DNA of 64,000 bases from Zingiber officinale (Eukaryota > Streptophyta > Magnoliopsida > Zingiberales > Zingiberaceae), in assembly GCF_018446385.1 (NCBI RefSeq), contig NC_055987.1:5169705-5233704 (forward strand), read 5' to 3'. The position numbers were made by a program, and so were the translations under genes. The notes beneath the pieces are model-generated. The model searched no databases and had not been told where the DNA came from. It saw only the letters and a list, made by a program, of their open reading frames with translations. Positions 53,136 to 64,000 of the stretch are shown in pieces. The stretch's first letter is position 1; every line of letters begins with the position of its first letter.

Positions 53136-55186
53136 ACTTTATAAGTTAGGATGATTAATTCTAATCGTTTTGTTGATGATTTATTATAATGAAAAATTTA
53201 AAGTAATCACTAATACTCGGATTTATTTGATATTTATCTCTTTGAGATGACTAATTCAAAAATCCACAAAGTACATATACTCCACTATAAAAATCACTCA
53301 TTCTCTAAAATAATTTGAAGAAACCTCTTACAAGCTCACAGCAAAAAAAACAATAAGTAAATAAATACACAATACAATAAACATCTTTGATCTTTTGTAG
53401 TTTGTAGATGTATCTTGATCTTTAAAAAGTGTAGCAACACTTATTTTTCAAGGGCTCGAAAACAGGCGGAGAGTCTGTGAGAGAGATGACTTCAAAAAAA
53501 TCCACAAAAATCTTTTTTTAAGGTTCTTCGACGTCTCCTTGTAAAATACGGCAACAAATAATAATGTTTAATAAGCAAATTGTCTTAACGAAATTTTTAG
53601 AAATTTTTAGAAATTTTCTGGGGATTTTTTGGAGATCATATGACGTATTTAGAAGGGATATATGGGCTCGAGAAAAACCTATTTGAAATACCCAAAAGTG
53701 AGAATTGATTAAGGAATCAACTTAGGGTTTAATTGTATTAAACCTAAGTATTTCTATAAAAATTCCTCCAGCTCTAAGTTGCCTACCCGACACATCCCAA
53801 TCCCCTTTGCGCCGAATCATCCGCCGATCTCCACCCTTCCTCGAGCCCTCACCGCGCAACGCCGCTCCCTCCTCCTTCGCCGGACCTCTTCTCCCCAAAC
53901 CATCGTCGGTCACTTCTCCCATGAGCCGCAGCAGCCTGCTCTCCTCCTCGCGTGAGCACCGCAGCGCCACCTCCTCTGCCCTCGCCGAACCTCTTCTCCC
54001 TCACGCGAGCACAACCGGCAATCTTTCTCCCTCGTTCGTGCACTGCCGACGACAGCTGGCGACTCTCCTCTCTCGAGCGCAACCGCCTCTCACCGCCGAG
54101 CACCACCACCACCGAGGCATCTCTCCGAAACTATCTCCTCCCTGAGCTCACGACACCGCCGACCCTTCTCCCTTTCTTCAAGCCGTTGTGCCCTAGTTCT
54201 CCTCTGTCGTCCCTCTTCTATCCGAGTCCTCCACTTGGTCGTGACCTAGCGGAGATCTTGGGGAGGGAGCGGTTGATTCTGATCCGTGGTCAGCACCGGC
54301 AATTGGAGAGGAGTTGGTAAGGGAAGCTATGTTTGTTGCTGGATTGTTCAGTGTGATGATTTCTTGGTCTCTTCTTGATTCGATCAGGGAGGCGTTTCCA
54401 GCAGCAGCTAACTCGGTTTCGACAGCAACATCCCTAGCTGTGGATCAATAGTAGGAGCAGTGAGACTAAGGTAAGGAGTAGAGAATTGATCTTGTAGTAG
54501 ATCATTGGATAATTTGGGTTTAGATTTGAATTTGATGGAGTAGTGGAATGATTAGGGTTAAGGAAACTAACCCTAGTTGACCAAATGACTGAATTTAGGA
54601 AGGGTTAATGTCTACAATCGGTTAAGGTTCTCCTTAATTAGGTTAGGTATTTTGTTTAGCTGTTTAATTCATTTGAATTTAGCTAAATAAAATATATATA
54701 TATTGATTGATGCAAGACTCTGATTCAAGACGAGCGTCTCGACGTCGGATTTGGTTTGGCATGATCTTCGCAATAAAGGTGGATACTTCTTACCTTGATT
54801 CTGTAGTTCTTTGAACTTAGTGCATGAACTATTTTGGATAAGGACTGTTTTACCTTGACTCCACTCTTATTTTTCCTGCGCTTAATACTTCCACGTGATC
54901 TTTGAGATATTTGTTTCCATATCTATACAGTCTCTTGTTGTTGTCCATGATAAGTAGCAGATACTAGATACCATGTTTGTATGCTTTGACTGTTGTTTAT
55001 TTATGTACTATATTGAGCATGCTGGCTTCATGTAGCATACCTAATTTTTACTTATATTGGAATGATGACTGTTGTTTGTTTATGTACCGTATTGTTTATC
55101 TTCCCTGGACAGAGAGTGTCTTACAACACCTATTATTACAAGCAATACAAGTAATACAAAATACAAATAAAAGTGAAAGTGAAAAT
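53136..55186. other. Unresolved; C-rich leader-like stretch, possible LTR of an unplaced element
   Basis: 53136-53700 is AT rich. A TATAAAAATTCC site near 53756 is followed by a C/T-rich stretch (53780-54240) resembling plant LTR or 5' UTR DNA. Open frames on both strands there reflect biased composition. 54690-55190 has phrases such as GGATACTTCTTACCTTGA and TGAACTTAGTGCATGAAC that recall chromovirus-type LTRs. I cannot place ends or a target duplication, and no gene is supported. Confidence 0.35.
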
Positions 55187-57962
55187 TGTTGAGGTTGCAA
55201 GATTGAAAACAAAGTTCCGCATTAAAAACATATATGAAAGATCAAGGACTTATAAAGAAAGGATATCTCTATTGGTGATATGGGTTATGACGAGTGAACT
55301 CAGGGGATGACGTAGTAGTTAGGGTTAACATGATGTGGCAGTTAGAGTCAACGGAAGATAACATCCCTCTTCTAGCTTCGTTAATTACCCAGCATTAGAG
55401 CTCTCAGGTCCAGCCTAGCTAGATTATCAACTGGGCAGCAAATAGAGGTCGACCGACCCTTCAGTCGATCAAACATATGGAGCCTAGTACTTTACCTAAG
55501 AGATAACACGTCCGGTCATCTAACATCTGATCGAGTTTTGAAGTGGCCAACCTCTTAGGTCGACCAGGATGTCTGAGCCATCTCACAATGGACCAGCTAT
55601 ATGGTTGGTTTAGGTTGGCCTTCTCAGGGATCGCGGATCTCTCTATACATGCCTAGTTGGATAAAATGTTGACCGACTTTGAAGTATTTATTCTCATATC
55701 ACTACTCGGACAGCAAAGCATGGGTTGTCAGATGAACTTTCAAGAAGCATGGGGCATCATATTATTTCTTAAGCGGATTCCTAACATAAACCAGGGCATT
55801 ATATTATTCTTTGAACGAAGGTCCCAATGTCGTACAGAACATAACTGAATAGCTTAATACAGAGATAGATATAAAGATGGTTGACCTTTTTGTCCGACCA
55901 AGATACATGTAGTACAATATGTAACTGATCAGATTATATAGAATGTAACCGAGCAACTTAATGAGGGCGACCGACCTTAAGGATTTGCCCAGGTATACTC
56001 AGCAGACAACATCCTAACAATTTGTCAGAATAACAACTATATGTCAAAGAATATTCTTCTGGAAGATTCTTTAGGACCATTGTGTCTCCCATCAGCATAC
56101 CATTTATAACAGTATATTCTTTCATCAGCCTCAGCAATAATAGAAGCTATAAATGATAAAAGATATATACATGTAGGTAAAAGGAAGATTTCTCAGATAA
56201 TTATTATGCATTGCCTAACAAACTCTGACACACTTTACCACCTCATGATTGTGGAGATTCTGAGAGGTGGTATATAAAGGGGGAGTCCTCTCCGTGGTGA
56301 AGGTATGTTTTCTGAACATCTGCAAGCTACTTTCGCGTGCATGTTCCCTACTGTTCTTCATTCACCCATCAGGGCTAGTACTTGTTGGTACAGGGAGCAC
56401 CAGACGATCAAACCTATATTTTGATTATGACAAATGGTTCAAAGTTAAGGTTACTTACTGTCTAACAAGTGTGAATGAGCTTGCAGAAAACTCTTAAGTG
56501 TTCTTAGGCAAAAGTCCTAATGAATTCTAGGCAGGTGGAAACCCCTAGGGGAGTTAACCCTAGGCAGGAAAGTCCTAGCTACGTTTAGGCATGAAGTCCT
56601 GATCCGGGGGATTGAGTGAAGTCTTGGTGGGTCGAGCTCTTTGGACTAAATCCTAGAGTCAGAGACTTTAGGTGAAAATCTTGGTGTTCGCGGACCAGGT
56701 GAAGGTCTGGACGGATTATGGAGCGGACGTTCAGCATGAAGACCTGAAGTCTCGGACGCTGAGCAAAAGTCCAGATAGTTTGAAGGACCGATCTGGCAAA
56801 AGGTAAACTCTCTTGAGAGGAGTAGGTAAGGATACATTCCCTGAAGAGGGAACAGTAGGCGTCGGTTTGACCTAGGGTTTTAGAGAAATCTGAAAGTTAG
56901 AACCGGACAGTCTGAAGGCTGTTAAGTTATTTATTTACATGTTATTTATCTTTAAGTCTAACTCTATTTTGTAGGAAACTAACATTTTTATAGGGTCGGA
57001 TTTGGCCTTGTTCAGTGGACCGGATGTTTGGATCGGTCGACCAAACCACTAAGTGAACAGATTAGATTCCAGATCACGGTGAAGTGTTGACCAGAGGATC
57101 GGTCGACCGAACAGGAAGGTTCAGTCGACCGAATGTGGATTAGCTTTGGACCGGGTTGATCGGATCAGATAAGTGAGAGATCATCGGCGGATTGGTCGAC
57201 CGAACGGTGAGATCAGTCAATCGAACGAAGACTCTTATCCAAGTAGCAGAATCTGGACACGAAGCTAGGCAAGTTCAGAAGGTTTGGTCGACTGAACACC
57301 AGGATCGATCGATCGATCAGTGTTGAGTCAAAGACTGATCCCGAGATCAGTGGATCTGGATCAGGTCTGGCTCAGTGATAAAAGGAGGGTCGACCAGCAG
57401 CTTCGGAACAAGACATTCAGAACGATCTTCTTACGTGTGCGCTGCTCCGGAACAACTCAACAACGCCTAACTACTGCTCTGACAATCAACGAATAACTGC
57501 TAATCATTTATTGTCGATATACTTTGTCTTTTCAATACTTGTACTTGCATATTTGTAAAGAATGTTCGGATTTATAGTGATTGCCCAACGAAAGCATTCG
57601 ACGATCACAGGCCTTAGAGTAGGAGTCGTCACATGCTCCGAACCAAGTAAAAGAAAGGATGTTAGCATTGCTCCTAGTCTCTTTCTATCTTCCGCTGCAT
57701 TATTCTGCATTTTTCGAAATGAGTGAAAAAGTCATGAGTGCTATTCACCCCCTAGCACGCATTGATCCTACAATACTGACTTGAGCATCGGAGGGCCTTG
57801 GCCAAGAACTCCCCCTGGTTTTATGCGCTAACATTTTGTTGGTTGGTTTATGTGTGCACAGGAGCAGAGGGAAGCTTCTCCGTGGAGTAAGAGGTCTTCT
57901 TCCAGTCAACCACCAACCCACCGTGCCCAGCATATCATCTCTGTAGTTTTCAGACAGGATCA
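55187..57962 (+). repeat. LTR of a second gypsy element, split by family C
   Basis: TGTTGAGGTTGCAAG at 55187 to CAGACAGGATCA at 57962, followed by TTTGGCACCATATG, a degraded TTTGGCGCCGTCTG primer-site context. Own length about 1.4 kb after removing 56383-57777. TATATAAAGGGGG at about 56269 looks like its TATA box. Confidence 0.7.
56383..57772 (+). mobile_element. Family-C LTR-like insertion with CGGTCGACCG array
   Basis: 1390 bp, starts TGTTGGTACAGGGAGC and ends GATCCTACA. Flanks are GTACT (56378-56382) and ATACT (57773-57777), a 5-bp target duplication with one change. The array at 57010-57320 has GGTCGACC cores. The 3' end carries the family phrase CTATTCACCCCCTAGC. No gene. Confidence 0.8.
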
Positions 57963-59358
57963 AATTTGGCACCATATGTAGGAATCTACACCTGAATCTA
58001 AGATTAGAGATGGAAGAAGTTGGAAGACTTACTACTGTTATCCTGACGCAAGAAGACCTGGATCTGCTCATCAATGGCCAAGTGCAAAAATTATTGCAAC
58101 AAAACCAACAACAACAAGTGACTACCGGTAGCACCCTACCGCCACACAATCCCATCATATCAACAACATCCCATCAAAGGGAGAGAGGAGCTGGGGAGGA
58201 ACGCCCAGTTCCTCTGCCGTGGGAGTCCCATTCATCATTTCCATGCCATCGTGCGCTCTTCTGCACGCCGCCTGAGCACTTGGGCCAAGGGGGACTGCAT
58301 CAAGAATCCTCTAGGGAAGCGATTGCTGGAGAAGGACGCAGGGAAAAGGCTCCAACAAGGTGCAGCTCCCATGAAGAAATTAGCATCTCATTTTGTTAGA
58401 AGGTGCTAAAAGACAAGCTACCAAAGCATTATCAAACTTTGGCGACAAGAAAATACTCAGGGTTGACTGACCTTGAGAATCATCTCCTTAAATTTGAGCA
58501 CGCTGCTCTTCTCCATCAATTTACCGATGGAGTAAAGTGTTGGGTGTCCCTTACCACATTCAGTGGCTTGACGTAAAGGTGTTTTAAGCGACTATCGGCT
58601 GAATTCATTCACAATTTCAAGGATTTTTGTAAGATTTTTCTCCATCACTTTGCTGGTAGCCGAGCTACCAAAAGACTCCTCTAAGCCTCTTCTCACTCAA
58701 ACAAGGGTCTAAGGATTCGGTTAGAGTTTACATCAAAATTCAATCAAGTGGTCATAAACATCACTATAGCCACTGCTCATATTTTGGTGAGCGCATTTTC
58801 CCAAGGGCTCAGTAATAATGACTTCTTCATCTCTTTGGTTAGAAGACCTACAAGGAACTTTGATCATTTACTAGACCAGGCGACTGAATTCATCAATGTC
58901 GAGGAGGCACAGACCACCCGAAGGAAAGAGACCACTACACTGACTTTGGCTTCGGTGACCTAGCGTTGAGCCTTACCCACTCCTCCACCAGGGGACCCCG
59001 AACGGGTCCTCAACCTTGACATCAAGAACCACGGCCTCAAATAATACAACATGTGGAGGTTGAGCAGGAAAGATTTCCCGAGCCCCCTCGGGAGGCCCCG
59101 CGGCGGTGGTTCACTTGCCACCGATCCGCTACCTGTGATACGGAGGATTGCTATAGTCTAGCAAATCATCAGAACAATGATCAAAGATTCCACCGACACT
59201 CTCCATAACCCAATCATCACCCTTATCGCAAGCCAAACAGGTCGCCCAGGAGAAACCAACGAGAGGTCAGGCAACGCCAAAGAACACCTCCACCGCTAGT
59301 AGACCGGGCGCAAGTTCTAGCCTGAGTTCAACCAGAGCTACCAACCCAGCAGGAGGAG
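57963..59358 (+). pseudogene. Gag remnant of second gypsy element
   Basis: Frames interrupted by many stops and shifts. Readable segments are QFTDGVKCWVSLTTFSG, FLHHFAGSRATK, AFSQGLSNNDFF and FINVEEAQTTRRKE. They mirror the gag of the Tat element at 39173-40828 (YTDGVKCRVFLTTLSG, YINVEEAQAARRKE). A His/Cys knuckle trace occurs near 59100-59150. Protease and pol are missing; the sequence stops at the LTR at 59359. Confidence 0.75.
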
Positions 59359-61138
59359 TGTTAGTATTAGCTCTAGTACCAATTATGAGATAATTGTAAA
59401 GGGCTCATTTTTGTATCATATTTCATTATTAATAAAAGGCAAAGTTTGTTATTATATTTATTTCATATAAATGTCGATTGAATAAGTATAATAATATCCT
59501 TGGGTAGTAGGTTCTTATGTACAACATATCAATTAATTAAATTGATAGTGAGATATTGTAGTTATACATAGAACACTACTCTTAACTATTCATAGTCAAG
59601 CATTAATATACAAGGATAATATTAATACATTGAGACTAGCATGTAGGTTAACGGATGACTTAATCTCACAAGTCATGGATATAAGATATTAGGTTGACAC
59701 ATGAGTATATATTAGAGAATATATATTGAATGACCCGCCATGAGAATGTTTCATAAATCTTTATATGAGTGGCATAAACATTCTCATGTGACTATTGGTA
59801 TGAATAGTCCTTAGACATGAAGTCACTACGGTTCCCTACATAAAGAGTTGTGTACTTTGGTATCGATAAACGTCACCTGTAACAAGGTAGACAATAAAGT
59901 CGATCACTGGGTATGCAATGAATTATACAGAGGGATGTGAGTGATGTAGATGAGATCTATCCCTTCCATATAATGGAAGCGATATCTGTGGGTCCCTTGA
60001 TTAGTAGGACACAAGAAAGCATGGTCATGCTCAAATGAGTGAATATGAGATATTGAGTTTATTTGATTGAGTGTGTCTACTTAGAGATCAAGAAACACAA
60101 AAGGTTGATAAGAGAATGATATGGGTTATGCCTCATTGATCAATTTAGATATCAAGGATAGAGGGACCAAGTCATACAAGAAAATAGCCATGGACAAGTT
60201 AAGTCGGATCTCGACTTTCTAGTCACTTGGGTAGCAATGATGTCTTGCTAGATGTCACTCATTGCTTATGTATCTAAATATTTATTTGGATACATTGTCA
60301 ATGTTACAAGAACCTATTGAGTCACACACAAAGAACAAGTAGATTTGGAGATGAGTTCATATGATGAATCATTAGATTAAGTCTAATCCGAATTGGACTT
60401 ATTGAATTAGACTCAATTGGATCTAATTATTGGATTAAGTCCAATTCAAACTAGACTCAAGGAGTCAATTCAAATTAATGAAATAGTGATTCATTGAATT
60501 TGAAATTACATGAGATTAATTGAGTAAGACTCGATTGAATTAGACTCGAGTGAATTAAACTTGAGTTAGACTCAAGGGACTTGATTTAGACTCAAGTGAG
60601 GATTAATGGAGATTAATTCATTGAATTTTTGAAATTCAATGAGTCATTCAATTTTCGAAATTGAATTCAAAAATGAAGAGTTTTAAGTGCGGTCCTTAAT
60701 GGAGAGTGAATGCTCATTAATTAAATTAATGCTCAATATGTGTTTTCATTGGATGAAAATACTTAAACAATTTTTCTCTCATTTTTGAGTAACTTCTTCA
60801 TTCTCCTTCCTGTTCTCTACTCCTTTTGGCCAGAATTACCTTGCTTGGTTGCTAGCACAACCTTAGGTAATTTTTTTTCTCCATTTTGTGAGTTTGTGTG
60901 AGACAAATGGAGATACTTGTTCGTGTGGATACAGAAAGAGGCGTGAACGTGTGATCGTGCTGAGATTAAAGCTGTCTGGAGTCCGTGTGCATACACTAAA
61001 GGTATAACCTTTCATGCTCTTTTATAAAACTTAGTATATTTTCTTTCCCTTCGTATGGATCTCCTGGAGGTACTAGATAGTTTCCACTGCGCATAAGCAT
61101 GTTTAGTGCTCTAGTTTCTTACAAGGAGAACCACAACA
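59359..61138 (+). repeat. Diverged copia family-A LTR
   Basis: Starts TGTTAGTATTAGCTC and ends CCACAACA. Colinear with 2850-4664, including GACTAGCATGTAGGT and CACAAGTCATGGAT, but clearly older. No matching target duplication is visible (AGGAG before, ATACC after). Confidence 0.75.
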
Positions 61139-61143
61139 ATACC

Positions 61144-62967
61144 GTTAGAGTGTATACTAAAAGCCTAGCTTTTGTATAAATATTTATTTTATAAATAAAG
61201 AATCACATTGGTCAAATGTCTACATTTATATGCTAAGTGTAGTTGTTCAATCAATTTATATTGTAGATAACATGGTGTGTGGTGTCATACATAGAAGATA
61301 ATGTTATCAGTTCTTTATAAATTATAAATAGTTGCTCACGACTAAGATGGATAGGAACAAGCCATTGGAATAGTCGTAGTGTAATTTGATATTAGTTTAT
61401 CTTGACTATAAAATTACACTAGTACACTCAAAGAGTATTGAGCTAGACCATTTAAGGTAAGTTCTTTTTTACTGACTGCATAAAAGAACAAAACCTTTAT
61501 TATTATGGAAGTGTGTGGTCTTAATCCTGATATAATAACAAGTACATATATCTAGTATTTATTTCTTTGACTTATCAAAGGATGCGATTTAGTTCAATAA
61601 ATCAATAGGCCCGATAAGTTGGGAAATGATATTATTTATAGTGTGTGTTGTTGATTATAGAAGGAAACTGTGTCCTAGTAATCTATGTTGATGATGTCCT
61701 CAAGAGGAGCTCATAAGGATTGTCATGTAAACCATACAGGCGAACTTAGTCCGACATGACGATAAGGTTGAGTGGTACTACTCTTGGAGCTAGATATTAA
61801 TTAAGTGAGTTGTCAGTAACTCATTTAATTAGTGGACATTCTATATCTTAAACACAGGAAGACTAACACACTTATGATAAGAAGGAGCCCAAAATGTAAT
61901 TTGGGATTGGTGCGGTAGTTCAATAATAATTCTTTAGTGGTATGAATTATTATTGATGAAATTAAGTTGGGTGTTCGGGGCGAATACGGGAAGCTTAATT
62001 TCATCGGGAGACCAAAACCAATTCCTCCTCTCGGTCCCTATCATAGCCTCTATTTATAAAGTATTATACCCACCTTCTTACCCACCTTAAGGTGGCCGAC
62101 CAAGCTTAGCTTGGAGCCCAAGCTAGGGTCGGCCAAACCAAGGTGAGTTGGTTTCATTAGGTGGTCGGCCCTAGCTTGAACCCAAGCTTGGTGTGGTCGG
62201 CCACAATAAATTAAAAGGTTTTTATTTTTTAAAATCTTTATTATGTGGAAGCTATGATTTTAAAAGAGAGTTCAAAATTTAAATCTTTCCTTTTATAGTT
62301 TTCTACAAAAGATTAAGTGAAAGGTTTGATATCTTTCCTTATTTGTAGTTAAAAGGAAGATTTTAATTTTTGATAAAACTTTTCTTTTTTGTAACCATCC
62401 TCATGATTTAAAAGAGAGTTTTAAAATTAAATCTTTCCTTTTATAGTTTCTACAAAAGATTAAGAAAAGATTTAATATCTTTCCTTATTTGTAAATTGAA
62501 AGGAAGATTTTAATTTTAGAGAAAACTTTCCTTTTGTAAATCATCCACATGTTTTAATAGAGAGATTTTAATTTATAAAAGTTTCCTTTTATGATCAACC
62601 ATGAAGGGAATTTTCAAAAGAGAAATTTTTATATAAAAATTTCCGGAAACAAATTAGGAAGTTTTAATTTTGTGTTTAAAACTTTCCTTGTATGGAGGGA
62701 TTAAGGTGGTCGGCCATATATAGTTTGAAAGGGAAATTTTATTAAACTTTCCTTTCATTGGAAAAGAGAATAAGGAAGTTTTAATAAAACTTTCCTTATT
62801 TGCCAAAACCAAGGAATATAAAAGAGAGGGTAGAGGTGCCTCACCTCATAACAATATCTCTTCAATTATTCCTCTCTTCCTTGGTTGGTGGACGACCCCT
62901 CTCTTCCTATCCCTCTCCTATTCTTCTTCCTTGGTCGGCGGCATCTTCATCTCAAGGAGCTTGGTTG
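61144..62967 (+). repeat. Family-B LTR, truncated by another family-B LTR
   Basis: Starts GTTAGAGTGTATACTAAAAG and follows the family to about 62967. There, a second copy in opposite orientation begins. It shows the uninterrupted version of the site into which the Tat gypsy inserted (61320-61340). Confidence 0.8.
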
Positions 62968-64000
62968 TGTTGGTTGCTATGCGGAATATCATACCGGTTT
63001 CCCTGTATAAAAATTTTGTACAAGTCCTGAACCTTTACTAACAACCTATTGTGTTTTTTAGAAATTAAATTAGGAATCGCAAACGAAACTTAACATTATT
63101 GATTCCAAATTTAACTTATATGTTCTTGGTGGTTTAGACTTGGATCGCAAACGATGCTTAACATTATTGATCCAAATCCACCTATGTTACAAATTCAATT
63201 AAATATTAATTTCTAAAATTGACTTCCAGGACTGCATGGCGAGGTATTAGGCCTTCTTGGGTATGGAATCATCCACCACCGCCTAGATAAAGCCTTTTAA
63301 AGAAATTTAATATTTAATTTCCTTATATAACCCTATGTTTAACCAAAAGGAACAATCGAATCACAAATTCGAAAAACAAAAAAAACACAAACTCGAATCA
63401 CAAATTTGAAAACTAGAATCATATGCCTCTTGTGTTTGGTATTTCAAAAATTATACAAAGAAAACTAGTATGATGCGGAAAATAATTACTAGTTATACCT
63501 TTCTTTGTAAGCAACAACCTCTTGATCTTCTATCGTATTCATCTTCTTATCTCGGGCGTTGTGTGGGCAATGATCTACCGAGATGAGAATCCACCAAGCC
63601 TCCTTCTTCCTTCTTCCAAGTTTCGGCCAAGCACCTTTCTCCAAGAGATAGCAATTCTCGGCCACCAACCTAGCTCCAAGGGATGCAAGAGCAAAGCCTC
63701 CTTTCTCTCCTTCTTCTCCTAGCAAGAACCGGCCACCACAAGAACTCCAAGAAGGGGATGCACCGACCACTAAAGAAGAAGAGAAGAGGAGAAGAATAGG
63801 GCCGGCCACACACCAAGGAAGAGAGGAGAAACTATAGAAGATATGTTGTGAGATGAGGCACCTCTACCCCCTCTTTTATATTCCTTGGTCTTGTCATATA
63901 AGGAAATTTAATTATAATTAAAATTCCCTTATTCTCCTTGCTATTGGTTAATAAGGAAAATTTAATTAAAAATTCCTTTTAACCCTTTACATGGCCGGCC
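62968..64000 (-). repeat. Family-B LTR, runs off the window
   Basis: TGTTGGTTGCTATGCGG at 62968, followed by the family's ACTGCATGGCGAGG and GATGCGGAAAATAATTACTA phrases. Cut by the window end. Confidence 0.8.

Noticed and set aside
53807-54320. Three C-rich open frames of 87-122 codons
   Set aside because: Ser/Pro/Arg-biased peptides from a C/T-rich leader-like stretch. Frames on both strands are open and no domain is seen.

Overview
This is a stretch of a large, repeat-rich plant nuclear genome, most likely a monocot. The GC-rich, intron-free genes stand out sharply from the AT-rich DNA around them, and nested copia and Ty3/gypsy LTR retrotransposons fill most of the window. The overall style recalls a Zingiberales-type genome, but that is a weak inference and no gene here proves it. 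No bacterial, organellar or viral replicon features are present.

Layout. 1-2446: an inverted, truncated copy of a chloroplast J-protein (DnaJ20-like) locus. 2850-9616: a copia element (family A) with a perfect 5-bp target duplication, a frameshifted gag-protease and an inserted LTR fragment. 9617-12893: decayed DNA with intron-bearing fragments of an ACA-type Ca2+-ATPase gene and of a Ulp1-like C48 protease. 12894-16243: overlapping LTR-like repeats (family C) that carry arrays of short palindromes. 16871-24035 and 44965-51703: the two arms of a large inverted segmental duplication. Each arm has an intact DnaJ20-like gene (17428-17985 +, 50599-51150 -), a SINE and a piece of CACTA transposase. 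The left arm also holds a DUF26 secreted-protein gene (20797-22143 -) sitting between Harbinger/Tourist-like termini. The spacer between the arms holds a copia 3' end whose 2.6-kb LTR (family B) is split by a 15.5-kb Tat-lineage Ty3/gypsy element (26413-41912). That gypsy is itself split inside the reverse transcriptase YVDD motif by two nested family-B LTRs. 52360-64000: a further copy of a block shared by the arms, a small MITE, a second gypsy remnant with an LTR-C insertion, and more LTRs of families A and B.

The only genes that look intact are the two J-protein copies and the DUF26 gene. J-proteins of this type act with plastid Hsp70; DUF26 secreted proteins act in the apoplast. There is no sign that they work together. 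Everything else is mobile-element history, and much of it can be ordered because target duplications and empty sites are visible in the window itself.

Most notable: (1) a DUF26 gene bounded by TIRs, with its empty site preserved in the other arm and a C-terminus read out of transposon sequence; (2) a family of LTR-like insertions in which each copy carries an array of a different perfect palindrome, with both half-sites changed together; (3) reciprocal nesting of family-B LTRs and the Tat gypsy.
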